Shown piece by piece: positions 1-8,197 of a DNA stretch of 51,724 nt (within the stretch, counting starts at the first letter, position 1; each line of letters opens with the position of its first letter). Under the pieces are notes generated by a model. It was not told the origin of the DNA. It saw only the letters and a list, made by a program, of their open reading frames with translations, and ran no database searches. This stretch comes from Haloarcula nitratireducens (GTDB taxonomy: Archaea; Halobacteriota; Halobacteria; Halobacteriales; Haloarculaceae). The translations under genes and the position numbers were made by a program. The stretch is taken from positions 1-51,724 of the forward strand of contig NZ_RKLT01000022.1 in NCBI RefSeq assembly GCF_019599505.1. The letters run 5' to 3'.

Positions 1-1
1 G

Positions 2-127
2 CCAAAGACAGCATGTGCGGAGTGTGGCCGTGAGTTTTCATATGATACCGGGCGGGAAACGCCGCGTGCGCCGATGCGGTTCTGTCGGTACTGTGGGACT
101 GAACTGCCACCACGAGAGGAGTGGTGA
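2..127 (+). CDS. C-terminal end of a small zinc-ribbon protein (partial)
   Basis: Reading from base 2 gives about 41 residues before a TGA at 125-127. The tail holds two Cys pairs: ACAECGREF near its start and RFCRYCGTELP near its end, which is a classic treble-clef or zinc-ribbon layout. The 5' part lies outside the window, so the total length is unknown. Small proteins of this kind are very common in haloarchaea and usually have no assigned function; binding of a structural zinc is inferred. It converges with the MarR-like gene on the other strand. Confidence 0.6.
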   Translation, partial: PKTACAECGREFSYDTGRETPRAPMRFCRYCGTELPPREEW

Positions 128-155
128 CCAGCACTCGTTTTCGTATTGCTGCCCA

Positions 156-500
156 TCACCGGGTCTTGCGGCTGTCCCAGCTGTTGTTGCAACTACAGGG
201 GTCGATAGCAAACGATCGTAGAGACGTTTCTTGTCGCGCTCTATCTGTGGATTCAGACGACTCGTCGGCTGACGTGAGCGAGTAGAGACGTTTGCGGGCA
301 TCGGCGAAATAGATCTCTTCGCGAACTACGTCTCGGTCTTGGAGTTCTGTCAGAGCATATCGAACAGTACGCACTGAGAGTCGCGTTTCATCGACGAGTT
401 GACTCTGGGTTAATTCTCCCTCGTATTCCAGTGTTTTGTAGACGAGCTTGGCGCTGGGTGGCGCATCAGTAAGACGGTCATTTGCGTCTGATGCCACCAT
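156..500 (-). CDS. MarR-like winged-helix regulator
   Basis: About 114 residues from the internal ATG at 500 (MVASDANDRLTDAPPSAKLV); the frame is open to 557, but the extra N-terminus does not look like the family. The core reads KLVYKTLEYEGELTQSQLVDE, then LSVRTVRYALTELQDRDVV, a typical recognition helix, followed by a wing (FADARKRLYSL). Haloarchaeal MarR-type proteins have this length and start with a similar 'PPSAKLV' phrase. It is probably a cytoplasmic transcription regulator with an unknown ligand. The last 25 residues (Ser/Arg/Cys-rich) look less conserved. No obvious target gene is adjacent. Confidence 0.75.
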   Translation of the reverse strand: MVASDANDRLTDAPPSAKLVYKTLEYEGELTQSQLVDETRLSVRTVRYALTELQDRDVVREEIYFADARKRLYSLTSADESSESTDRARQETSLRSFAIDPCSCNNSWDSRKTR

Positions 501-552
501 CTGTGTCTCTACGGGAACTACTGCTACAATCTTGGGTGTGGGCGACCAGTCA

Positions 553-664
553 TACAAATTGGTCCTTGCAGGCGTCGCTTGATGGGACGTGGGGCTGATC
601 GCTATCTGGGTACTGCTTTGGAGATTGCAAGTGAGGAAGTCGCCCCTCGTTGGTCAGTTCAGGT
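553..664. repeat. Dispersed repeat fragments shared with 34.9 kb and 6.64 kb
   Basis: Bases 553-592 (caaattggtccttgcaggcg onward) match 34900-34940 almost exactly. Bases 586-662 match 6636-6713 with scattered changes (gatcgctat, then ggagattgc, then agtga-gaagt). The two matches adjoin here, so this site appears to carry a longer ancestral unit of which the other loci keep parts. No intact reading frame spans it. It is probably the relic of an insertion element or a lost gene. Confidence 0.5.
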
Positions 665-782
665 CTCCTACTGCTCGAAGCTAAGTGAGTGTGATAGATA
701 ACGGTGAACGCTTATCCACTCCTGTCACCCATATCTGAGATACAGCACAAAGCACCAAAAGACAAACAGCGGACAATCAGAG

Positions 783-980
783 ATGGCAAATAATAGTAAC
801 CTACAAAACGAACCGGTCACGCTGGCAGACGGGAGTGCACAGATCCCCTGTTTTGATCCATCATGCGTTGAAACTGCGACTAACCGTTGTTACGATAGCA
901 ACGTAAATCATGACGTCGCCTTCTGTGACACGCATATTGACGAGTGGTTAGAACACGACCATATCGTCAAGGTAGACTGA
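783..980 (+). CDS. Small hypothetical protein with Cys/His clusters
   Basis: A 65-residue acidic protein starting at ATG 783. Cys and His occur as PCFDPSCVE, NRCYD, AFCDTHIDEWLEHDHI, a spacing that could hold one or two zinc ions. It has no signal peptide or membrane segment. The AT-rich stretch before it (cagcacaaagcaccaaaaga) gives plausible promoter space. The family is not recognised. It looks genuine because of its acidic composition and ordered Cys/His pattern. No operon partner is visible. Confidence 0.55.
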   Translation: MANNSNLQNEPVTLADGSAQIPCFDPSCVETATNRCYDSNVNHDVAFCDTHIDEWLEHDHIVKVD

Positions 981-1000
981 ATAGTACGCATTCCTACTGA

Positions 1001-1350
1001 GTGGCTGTTTCTGGCGCTGTTGTGGGCGATAAGAGTAACCAGAAGCGAGTCGTCGCTAGTTTTCTAGCCGACAGCTTACTGCACTGGCTCCCCAACGGGG
1101 ACCGGCGCTCGTCTCTTTAGTAGTTCTCGCCCGTTTCGGTGCTGGGAAATGCGATGCTGGGGCTGTCGCGATCAGCGTACCATCCACGCGATCGCTGCGA
1201 CGGGTGCGCAACTGAACGGAAACGCGAGGGACTCGCCGAGTAACACAGCGGGACTGGGCGCGACGAGTGTCGCGAGTGCGGCGCCGGCAACGCAGGCCTT
1301 CACAACGACGACGGTCGTGCTCGCGAGGAAGGTGTGCTAGCCGGTATTCA
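1001..1350. repeat. Dispersed repeat family, copy A (relic of a small membrane-protein gene?)
   Basis: This stretch aligns with 4837-5110 over its whole length and with 7688-7790 over its first part; shared phrases include gccgacagct-act and gcgcaactgaacg-aac. On the minus strand one frame of copy A (1303 to 1172, GTG start) encodes 43 residues, MKACVAGAALATL ... VLLGESLAF, a hydrophobic helix. Copy B keeps the same frame and the same stop (VLLAESLTLAFSCAPV). The conserved frame suggests a decayed gene family rather than a pure non-coding repeat. Confidence 0.5.
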
Positions 1351-1563
1351 TCGGCCAGCTCCGTTGGGTCGGGTGTCGAACTAGGCGTCGCTGTCGGTGG
1401 TTGTATCGATCTCCCGCACCGACAAGCACACAGACGGTCGCTGCGACGCGCGGTGTATCCGTCGACGTCCGAGGCACCTCGGTGGCCGATGGGTGCGTTC
1501 TGGTGTGTGTCGGTGTCAGCGATGGCTGGATACCTTTGTCTAAACGGGCTATGACTACCGACT

Positions 1564-1848
1564 TCAGTCGTCTGCTGTGTAGGCACCACTTCGGTGTTCA
1601 ATCCGATGCACTTCGAGGAGCAACTCATCGCGGTCGAGAATACAGGCGAGTCGGTACTGTCCAACTCGAAGTTTTGAGAAGGGACCGCCAGTCAGTGGTT
1701 CGAGGAAATCGTCCGGGTCGCGCCACTCAGAGTCGACGACGTCGTCGAGCTTTGAGACGAGCCGGTCCTGCACGTGTGGATCGAGTCCATTGAACTGAGT
1801 GGCAGCGCGTGGCGTGAATTTCCAGACCCAATCGGTGCTACTCGTCAT
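1564..1848 (-). CDS. RelE/ParE-family toxin
   Basis: A 94-residue protein that starts with MTSSTDWVWKFTPRAATQFNG and has the RelE/ParE fold signature: an N-terminal strand (WVWKFTPRAATQF), two helices (LDPHVQDRLVSKLDDVV), a basic loop (PFSKLRVGQYRLACILDRDELLLEVHRIEHRSGAY). The Lys-Leu-Arg-x-Gly-x-Tyr-Arg stretch is the usual conserved core of this family, which cleaves ribosome-bound mRNA or poisons gyrase. Its start overlaps the end of the upstream antitoxin gene by 11 bases, so both are surely co-translated. Which RelE-superfamily branch it belongs to cannot be told by eye. Confidence 0.85.
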   Translation of the reverse strand: MTSSTDWVWKFTPRAATQFNGLDPHVQDRLVSKLDDVVDSEWRDPDDFLEPLTGGPFSKLRVGQYRLACILDRDELLLEVHRIEHRSGAYTADD

Positions 1849-2134
1849 CCTCGTCCCGGTCCATCATCTCGACGACGTCCTCCCGCGACACTAGCTCTGC
1901 ATCACCGGACCGAAGATCGTGTTCGCTCGCCGCTATCTGCTTCCAGCCTTCCCGAGAGAACGCAGGGTGTTTCACTGCGTCGCGAGCTGCATAGCGAAGG
2001 AACTCACTGCGGGAATTGAACCCCTCTTCTTCCCACGTCGCATCGATATCCTCGAGGAACGCCTTACTCAATCGCAGATTGATCTGGACCATCTCTGGCC
2101 CGTCATCAGTGTTCGCTGTATCAGCATCGGACAT
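1838..2134 (-). CDS. Ribbon-helix-helix antitoxin
   Basis: A 98-residue acidic protein. Residues about 14-55 (EMVQINLRLSKAFLEDIDAT, then FNSRSEFLRYAARDAV) form a CopG/MetJ-like ribbon-helix-helix: a beta strand for major-groove contact followed by two helices. The C-terminal half (REGWKQIAASEHDLRSGDAE) likely wraps the RelE-like toxin encoded directly downstream. Antitoxins of this type dimerise and repress their own promoter. An inverted repeat lies 46-85 bases upstream (2180-2219). The gene order antitoxin then toxin with overlap is the standard layout. Confidence 0.85.
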   Translation of the reverse strand: MSDADTANTDDGPEMVQINLRLSKAFLEDIDATWEEEGFNSRSEFLRYAARDAVKHPAFSREGWKQIAASEHDLRSGDAELVSREDVVEMMDRDEDDE

Positions 2135-2179
2135 ATACAGGTACTTTACGCACGCATATCCCTAAGTGTTCGGACGAAG

Positions 2180-2219
2180 CTAACCAACGAAGTCTGTTGA
2201 TTAGAGAACTGTTGGTTAG
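2180..2219. promoter_or_regulatory. Inverted repeat upstream of the toxin-antitoxin genes, putative operator
   Basis: CTAACCAAC at 2180-2188 and GTTGGTTAG at 2211-2219 are perfect 9-bp arms separated by 22 bases. A TATA-like stretch (ggatatgc on the minus strand) lies between it and the antitoxin ATG at 2134. The same arms recur at 32876-32914 with nearly the same spacing (30 versus 31 bases between arm starts). Arms three helical turns apart would suit two bound dimers. Binding by the RHH antitoxin is inferred. Confidence 0.5.
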
Positions 2220-2450
2220 ATACTGTTCCTGTCTATATACTCTATATCGGAGCTAGAACCAACCGACCTCTGCTGAATAATGACCGCTAAACCAGTAATT
2301 GCCAGAATATAGAGCAAGGCTCGGCGTCGGTCAAATGGTGCACAACCGGTCTCCGGGACCACTGTACGAAGGCCACACGATATAGGCCGGTCGACGGTGG
2401 TTCGCTTCTACACTATTCGCATTCCTAGGATAGCGGTCGCTCTGACCGTT

Positions 2451-4697
2451 TCAATCGAGATTTCGGAACTCGAATCGGGCCCCGCCATCTTTGCTTTCGG
2501 TGACATAACAGTCCCACTCGTACACCGCAGCGAGTCGCTCGACGAACGCCAGTCCAAGCCCGGTTCCGCCGTTGGCAGCAGTCGTCGTATACCCCTCGTC
2601 GAAGATTTTGTCTCGGTTTTCCCGCGGGATCCCAGTGCCGTCGTCGGCAACATAGAATCCGTCATAGATGTCACCGACTGTTACCGTGACATCACTCCCA
2701 CCGTGCTCGACTGCGTTCTCGAGAAGATTCTGGAAAAAATGCCGGATGTAGGTCTCGTCGGCCTGTATCGTCGCGTCGACCTCGGCGTTTAGGTTGGCTT
2801 GGTCGTCTTCTACACCGCTCCATGCGTCACGTGCGATATCCGCGAGGTCAACCGGCGCTCCCTCATCAATTGCTTTCTGTCCTTGTGCGAGCACCAACAT
2901 GACGTCGACCATGTCTTCGATGCGGTCGAACGCCTCCGTGACATACTCGACAGCTTCCGAATCCGTTTCCGCTGGCAGTTGCTGGCTATATATCTGCCCG
3001 ATTGTGACTGGATTCCGGAGTTCGTGGGCAAGCATGCTTGCGAACGATTGGAGACGGTTGTTTTTCTCCTCGAGGCGCTCTTCACGCTCTTTCCGATCAG
3101 TGATATCATATGTTAGTGCTACTTGGGAAATTGTCCCGTCGGGACGAGAGAGAGGTGCTGCGTGTGTTTTCATATGTCGGCGCGTCCCCTCCAGACTGAT
3201 AATATCGAATTCTAAGGTCCCTCGCTCCCCCTGACAAATCTTTTCGTTGAACTCACGGAACGTCTCGCGGTGTTCCGGGGCAATCAAATCGTAGACGCAC
3301 TTCCCAATCACGTCCGACCCAGACTCCGCTTCGACCATGTCTAAGCCGGCGGGGTTCATCTGGCGTAAGGTCCCATCGGCTGCAACGGTCTTGATGCACT
3401 CGGGTGTCGTCTCGATGATGGCACTGAGGTGGTCCTTGCGTTCTTGCAGTTCTCGCTCACGCTGGCGGCGATTGAGTTCGTAGCCAATCCACTGCCCCAT
3501 CAGCTTGAGATACGTCCGGTCGGATTCGGAGACCGTCACCGGCTCACCTTCAGCGGGGAGGAAGCCAAGCGTCCGGTCCGTGTCGCCGGTCACGGGAATG
3601 TACGTGCCCAGATAACCCTGGATGCCAAACTCATCGAAGACAGGAATGTCATTGAGCCCTGCCTCAGCCGGGTTCGATACCATCGCGGCTGCTTCGATAT
3701 CGGCCGCTGCTTGGCAATACGTGTCTGATAATTTGAATTCGGCACCGGGCTCGAAGTGTTCGTGGTCACCGACGAGGTATTCGACCTCGAATCGGTCCGC
3801 ATCGGGATCGACGCGATTCAGTCCACCTATCTCGAAGTCGAATTGGTCGCGCCCGAGCTCAAGGACGACATGTATTCGCTCTTCGAAGGAGCGACTCTGG
3901 TCGGCCATAACGTCGTGGAGGTTTTGCAGGAATCGGTCACGCCGCTGCAGTTCGGTGACCGCCGCGGTGCGCTCCCGGAGCGTTCCAAGCATCCGGTCGA
4001 CTTCTCGGGCTGGACTGTCACCTCCCAGAAATTCCTCGGGCGGCGTATAGTAGAAGTTGTGACAGAGTGCACCGTCGTAAATGAGGTGGGGATGGGTTTC
4101 GATGATATTGCGGATGATTGCAGGCCGAAACGCATCACGGTCGTATTGACAGAGCGCGAGGCAATCCTCGTCGGCGAAGAGAGTGTTTATTTTTGCCTCG
4201 TATTCCATGAACTGCTCGATTGTCGTGGCGTCGTCTCGAAGCCACGCTGTCTCGGCAACGATTCGGAGCGCGTCGTATTCGTTAGTAGCGGCCACAACGG
4301 TGTCGGCATAGAACTCGACCATGTCGTCAGCCGTGAATGACCCGTTTTGCAGGTACGTGTCCTGCGCAGTGTGAAACGAGAACGCCCCCGAGTCGAGTGC
4401 GGCAGCGACGTCGACGCCTGCATCACTGAGCGCCGTCCTGACCGTCGATTCACTACTTTCATCGAGGACGTACATGACGCGCTCGTCCTGGTCGAGTCCG
4501 TGACGCACGAACGGTACTGCGGCGGCAAATCGCTCGGACTCCGTCTCGTAAAGCTGCGCGATGTGATCATTGCACTGATGCTCGGTGTGTCCCTCGGTGG
4601 CTCTCTCGGGCGCCGGGCCCGATTGGAGGGCTGTATCCCAGTTCTCTATTGTTAGTGGGGCTGACGAACTACTGAAAGGAAATTTCTGCTCGATCAT
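2451..4697 (-). CDS. MEDS-GAF-PAS sensor histidine kinase
   Basis: A 748-residue cytoplasmic kinase with no membrane segment. Residues about 40-210 form a MEDS (DcmR-type sensory) domain. Residues about 255-405 form a GAF domain (FEERIHVVLELGRDQFDF). Residues about 415-540 form a PAS domain (LSAIIETTPECIKTVAADG). HisKA follows with the phospho-acceptor His558 in HELRNP, then HATPase_c with N box (NLLENAVEHG, about 657), G1 (DDGTGIP) and G2 (GGTGLGLAF, about 711). All catalytic motifs look intact. No receiver or output gene lies next to it, as is common for haloarchaeal orphan kinases. The signal sensed is unknown. Confidence 0.92.
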   Translation of the reverse strand: MIEQKFPFSSSSAPLTIENWDTALQSGPAPERATEGHTEHQCNDHIAQLYETESERFAAAVPFVRHGLDQDERVMYVLDESSESTVRTALSDAGVDVAAALDSGAFSFHTAQDTYLQNGSFTADDMVEFYADTVVAATNEYDALRIVAETAWLRDDATTIEQFMEYEAKINTLFADEDCLALCQYDRDAFRPAIIRNIIETHPHLIYDGALCHNFYYTPPEEFLGGDSPAREVDRMLGTLRERTAAVTELQRRDRFLQNLHDVMADQSRSFEERIHVVLELGRDQFDFEIGGLNRVDPDADRFEVEYLVGDHEHFEPGAEFKLSDTYCQAAADIEAAAMVSNPAEAGLNDIPVFDEFGIQGYLGTYIPVTGDTDRTLGFLPAEGEPVTVSESDRTYLKLMGQWIGYELNRRQRERELQERKDHLSAIIETTPECIKTVAADGTLRQMNPAGLDMVEAESGSDVIGKCVYDLIAPEHRETFREFNEKICQGERGTLEFDIISLEGTRRHMKTHAAPLSRPDGTISQVALTYDITDRKEREERLEEKNNRLQSFASMLAHELRNPVTIGQIYSQQLPAETDSEAVEYVTEAFDRIEDMVDVMLVLAQGQKAIDEGAPVDLADIARDAWSGVEDDQANLNAEVDATIQADETYIRHFFQNLLENAVEHGGSDVTVTVGDIYDGFYVADDGTGIPRENRDKIFDEGYTTTAANGGTGLGLAFVERLAAVYEWDCYVTESKDGGARFEFRNLD

Positions 4698-4836
4698 AAC
4701 GTGCGTTGCTGTTGGCGTGAAGCCTCACTGTCTCTAGTAGGGAGAGTCTTTCGCCTTAGTAGTTTTGCCAGCTGACATTATGTCGACGCGCCGATTCGCT
4801 GCATCCATCGTATTGACTGTAGGGAACTATGAGATG

Positions 4837-5110
4837 CTGTTTCTGTCGCTGTCGTGCACATGGCTGGTCGTCACCAGTTTCCCAGCCGACAGCTCACTAC
4901 ACTGACTTCCCATCGTCGGACCGGCTTTCGTCTAGTGAGTAGTTTTCGCCCGTCTCGGTGCTGTGAGATGCTGGGACTGCCGCGATCAGCGTATCAGCCA
5001 TGTGACCGCTGGGACGGGTGCGCAACTGAACGCCAACGTAAGGGACTCGGCGAGTAGCACAGTGGGACTGGGTTCGGCGAGGTTCGCGGGTGCGGTGTCG
5101 GCAAAGCACG
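4837..5110. repeat. Dispersed repeat family, copy B
   Basis: Copy B aligns with 1001-1350 from its ctgtttctg-cgctg phrase to the cggtgtcggcaa phrase. On the minus strand it keeps the open frame ending at 4986 (PTVLLAESLTLAFSCAPVPA) with the same stop as copy A. No start codon is obvious in copy B, so it is probably non-functional. A broken PIN toxin gene begins right at its right edge. Confidence 0.5.
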
Positions 5111-5415
5111 CTTGCGCGATTTCTCGATACTACTGTGCTATGGAACTTTGCCCAGGTGGATCACGTCGATCAGTTAATGGGTTTGCCTCGACTGGGTACT
5201 GTCCCAGCTGTTCAGACGGAACTCGAGGAGGGTGCCGAAACACATCACTATCTGAATACGCGCTTGGAGCACTAGAGGGCTTAATCCCTGTTGTCGATCA
5301 TCTTCTCGGTCAAGAACTCGAAGAGTTTCTCTTGGAAACGCTGGATCCGGGTGAGGCCCAAGCCCTCGCCGTTGTCGAAGCAATTGCTGGGAGAGTGATC
5401 ACTACTGGTCTATAG
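5108..5415 (+). pseudogene. PIN-domain (VapC-like) toxin, frameshifted and truncated
   Basis: One frame (5108-5275) reads RFLDTTVLWNFAQVDHVDQL, the first Asp motif of a PIN nuclease, then VPAVQTELEEGAE. A second frame continues with LIPVVDHLLGQELEEF and LDPGEAQALAVVEAIAG (to 5415), the Glu-centred GEAQAL motif. The two halves are out of phase, with the shift falling near 5250-5275. The gene then stops before the last acidic cluster (usual VTDD..AR). Joined, they match a haloarchaeal PIN protein that lacks its C-terminus, so it should be inactive. No antitoxin gene is left upstream, only repeat copy B. Confidence 0.7.
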
Positions 5416-5569
5416 TATTTCGGATTGTTCCTGTTCTCTGAGACGATACAATGCATGCATCCAATCTTCTGACCTTCCGAATACGTTGCGTCCTGCACCG
5501 AAGGTGATGAAACACAGGCTCATCGTGCGGCAGGGAATATGTTAGTACTTCCACGCCGTACTCCATCCC

Positions 5570-6082
5570 ATGGGTCGAGATCTAGACGATGTGGACCGGA
5601 GCATCCTCTACTTGCTCCAGCAAGATGCCCGCAACAAGACAGCACAAGAAATCGGCGACACGGCTGGCGTCTCGGCCAGTACCGTCCGGAACCGAATCAA
5701 GCAACTCGAAGAAGATGGTATCATCAAAGGATACCATCCCGAGATCGATTACGAGGCCGCCAACCTCCCTTTGCAAGTGACGTTTGTCATCTCCGCACCA
5801 CCCACGGAACTCAAACAGTACTCGGCGGACATCAGGGCGATCCAGGGTGTCATCGACGTTCGTGAGATGCTCACTGGGCGGCGCAATATCCACGTCGACG
5901 TCGTCGGGACGAGCACGAGCGATATTACCAGGATCACCGACGCGATCCACGACATCGGCGTCGAAATCGAGAGCTCGGAGATGATGCGACGGCGACACGT
6001 CCAACCCTTCAATCACTTCTTCTTGCAGGGAGCAGAAGAGATGGACGCGCACGCGGAGGCCGGCGCTGAAGAAGAGTCATAG
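5570..6082 (+). CDS. Lrp/AsnC-family transcriptional regulator
   Basis: A 170-residue protein from ATG 5570. Residues 4-60 are an AsnC-type HTH (LDDVDRSILYLLQQDARNKT, then SASTVRNRIKQLEEDGIIKGY). Residues about 65-145 resemble a RAM/ligand-binding alpha-beta sandwich (LQVTFVISAPPTE, VREMLTGRRNIHVDVVGTST). The last 25 residues (His/Glu-rich, FLQGAEEMDAHAEAGAEEES) are a haloarchaeal extension. Members form dimers or octamers and control amino-acid or redox metabolism; the ligand is unknown. A TATA-like gaatatgttag lies about 35 bases upstream. The gene stands alone. Confidence 0.88.
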   Translation: MGRDLDDVDRSILYLLQQDARNKTAQEIGDTAGVSASTVRNRIKQLEEDGIIKGYHPEIDYEAANLPLQVTFVISAPPTELKQYSADIRAIQGVIDVREMLTGRRNIHVDVVGTSTSDITRITDAIHDIGVEIESSEMMRRRHVQPFNHFFLQGAEEMDAHAEAGAEEES

Positions 6083-6266
6083 ACCTCACGCAGGGTTGAT
6101 GGGAGTTCGGGAATCCACAGAATACATGTATTTGATTAGGACATTCCACATTCGATAATCACAGACACACAGTCTTGAGTCCATATCTTGTGGAATCCCG
6201 TATTGGTCTGGTAGCGTTCACAACACCGTTTTCTGGGGCCAATACCTCGCTTATACAGAGGGAGTG

Positions 6267-6293
6267 AAACCGGTCAGTTTGTCTGGCCGGTTT
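6267..6293. promoter_or_regulatory. Hairpin in the leader of the DUF7344-like gene
   Basis: AAACCGG at 6267-6273 and CCGGTTT at 6287-6293 are perfect arms with a 13-base loop, followed by a T run. The site ends about 24 bases before the ATG at 6317. It could be an operator or an attenuator-like stem, or a terminator for transcripts coming from the left. Sequence alone cannot decide. Confidence 0.35.
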
Positions 6294-6316
6294 TCGCTTG
6301 GGCCCCCCTCGACATA

Positions 6317-6610
6317 ATGAACGACACAACTTTCGATGCGTTAGCGAACGAACATCGGAGACACCTGTTGGTCGCACTTCTCGACGAAACTTCACAGGAC
6401 GCTGCTGTTCACGCGGACGAGACTGTGGATGCAGGGGCGCTGCAAACCAAGCATCAGATACGGACGGCAATGTATCATAATCACCTTCCGAAACTCGTCG
6501 ATTACGGCTTCATCGAGTGGGATATGGACACGCAGGAGGTCGTCAAAGGACCGGATTTCGGGGAGATTCGACCACTGCTCGAATGTATCGACGAGGACAC
6601 CGAGCGCTGA
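6317..6610 (+). CDS. DUF7344-like winged-helix protein (first of two)
   Basis: A 97-residue protein beginning MNDTTFDALANEHRRHLLVA, a haloarchaeal winged-helix opening in which 'L..EHRRHLL' is the first helix. The recognition-helix region reads QIRTAMYHNHLPKLVDYGFIEW and the wing DMDTQEVVKGPDFGEIRPLL. It is a likely small DNA-binding regulator that lacks a ligand domain. A second, more diverged member follows at 6958. The two share the NEHRR/NQYRRR and HLPKL phrases and are presumably an old tandem duplication or independent arrivals. Confidence 0.75.
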   Translation: MNDTTFDALANEHRRHLLVALLDETSQDAAVHADETVDAGALQTKHQIRTAMYHNHLPKLVDYGFIEWDMDTQEVVKGPDFGEIRPLLECIDEDTER

Positions 6611-6635
6611 CCGGTGTTGGTGACTCACTTGAACG

Positions 6636-6713
6636 GACGTGAGGGTGATCGCTATTCGAGCGTTGCCTCGGAGATTGCGAGTGACGAAGTTGCTCCCTAG
6701 TCGGTTAGTTGAG
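6636..6713. repeat. Dispersed repeat fragment matching 586-662
   Basis: The stretch from gacgtgagggtgatcgctat through ggagattgcgagtgacgaag matches the segment at 586-662 at most positions. In one plus frame it reads GDRYSSVASEIASDEVAP, against DRYLGTALEIASEEVAP in the other copy. The conserved residues suggest the remains of a coding sequence. No start, stop context or longer frame survives. Confidence 0.45.
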
Positions 6714-6957
6714 GAGATACACAGAGCCTATTTCGTATGCTGGGATTCCGCATTTGGGAAACGGGGAATCCTACTCGTGAACGGATCGGGGGTGCTCCTT
6801 TGGTAGAGGCTTCCCCGCTCCCAGTTGTCGTCTCTCCTGAAGACAAATTAACCCCAACTGTAAGTCATATCCTCACAGGGAGTTCGTGTAGGTGAGTGTT
6901 GCTGCCTTTAGCATGCAGGCAGCGCGCGTAATGCCCTATTTGTACACGTAGTGTGTG

Positions 6958-7251
6958 ATGGCTTCTCAACCTGATTGGGACACCATGTTGGCGTGTCTCC
7001 AAAACCAGTATCGGCGTCGTCTACTGGTCGCTCTACTTGAAAATAACCCTGAAGAAGCAATCGCAATTCCTGAGGATATTCATAGAGGAGAGGTAGAATT
7101 AGAGAGACTACAGATACAGCTCCATCATTCGCACCTTCCAAAGTTAGATGAGTGTGGATATATTGACTGGCAGAAGAATAGAAACATAGTCAGAAGAGGT
7201 AAGAGATTTAACGAAATAGAGAGTTTAGTTAAGCTAATATACCAAAACTAA
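6958..7251 (+). CDS. DUF7344-like winged-helix protein (second, AT-richer)
   Basis: A 97-residue protein from ATG 6958; a GTG at 6955 is a possible alternative. It opens MASQPDWDTMLACLQNQYRR and contains LQIQLHHSHLPKLDECGYIDW, matching the HLPKL motif of the upstream paralogue. Codons are clearly AT-richer than those of its neighbours (for example aatagaaacatagtcagaag), which suggests a different origin. The C-terminus is less acidic than is usual for haloarchaea. It is a likely DNA-binding protein with no known target. A shared phrase, tcatatcctcacagg, occurs upstream at about 6867 and again at about 7643. Confidence 0.65.
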   Translation: MASQPDWDTMLACLQNQYRRRLLVALLENNPEEAIAIPEDIHRGEVELERLQIQLHHSHLPKLDECGYIDWQKNRNIVRRGKRFNEIESLVKLIYQN

Positions 7252-7400
7252 GAAGATCTCCAGAGGGGTGGATATAGTGGTGGATGGCGTTCAGACGCAG
7301 GCAGCAGGCGGGGCGGGCGTTTCTCGCTGGCTACAGAGCCGGCTTATTGAGAGAGACCGTCAATAGACTGACTGCGGTGAGAGGGTCTCTGAGACTGTTA

Positions 7401-7607
7401 TCAATCGTCGCTCCACCTGTCAGATTCGAGAATATCATACTCCTCCTCGATATGGGTCCACAAGTCGTCGGCTTCTGTGAGTGAATCAATATCTTGTAAG
7501 CGTTGTTTCAACAGTTGGGCTTCTGCTGGATCCAACACACCTTGTATAACGGCCTCTTGAATGGTGTCTGCCAGAAGCCCGCGTTGATATTCAAGGCCGC
7601 TGGCCAT
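7401..7607 (-). CDS. Small acidic hypothetical protein
   Basis: A 68-residue protein starting MASGLEYQRGLLADTIQEAV and ending in an acidic tail (EEEYDILESDRWSDD). It is predicted to be mainly helical with no cysteines or membrane segment. The composition is typical of soluble haloarchaeal proteins, which supports it being real. Nothing next to it hints at a role, and the family is not recognised. Confidence 0.5.
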   Translation of the reverse strand: MASGLEYQRGLLADTIQEAVIQGVLDPAEAQLLKQRLQDIDSLTEADDLWTHIEEEYDILESDRWSDD

Positions 7608-8197
7608 AGTCCTAAATACAGATTAGTCCACTTAATGTCAACTCATATCCTCACAGGTCCTCAGTTAGCACTCCTCCTGAGTAACTGTTACTGCCGCTGT
7701 CATGCACAACAACAATAAGAAGGTCGTCGCCAATTTCCCAGCCGACAGCTTACTGCATTGGTTCTCCACCGTCGGCCCGGACTGGGATGTATTGCTCTGT
7801 TACACTCCTAATCAGATCTTGTGAGCGACAGTGATTGCTCCCTAAGGGTTGTTCGCCTGGAGCGGTAGCGATTTGGAAAACTGGCCGCCGGCGACAAGGG
7901 GGATGGGGAGAGAACGTCAGCCGACGACCTACGCGAGATTCTCGGGGCGTCGTTTATAACGCTCTCTATTCGTCATCGTGGAGCACCAGTCGGCCTCTGT
8001 CAGTCTCCCCAGCCATACGAAAGAGGGTTCTCTGTGCTGGCCAGACAACGCAGTTCCAGGCGCTGTGTGCTATCATGTGACCGCCGACTGCAAGACTCGT
8101 CCCTCGCCAGCGCATCGGCATTTAACGCTTTCTCCATTGCCGACCGGTTGGGAATCCACAGTTCCCCTATGTGTCGCCCAGTTCGCGGTGTAGTTGG
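7608..8197. other. Gene-poor stretch holding repeat copy C
   Basis: Bases 7688-7790 are the third copy of the dispersed repeat (ctgccgctgtcatgcacaac and cagccgacagcttactgcat). The similarity to copies A and B fades after about 7790. The rest, 7800-8190, shows no frame with haloarchaeal composition and no strong inverted repeat. It is probably decayed sequence plus the promoter of the globin gene. Confidence 0.45.
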
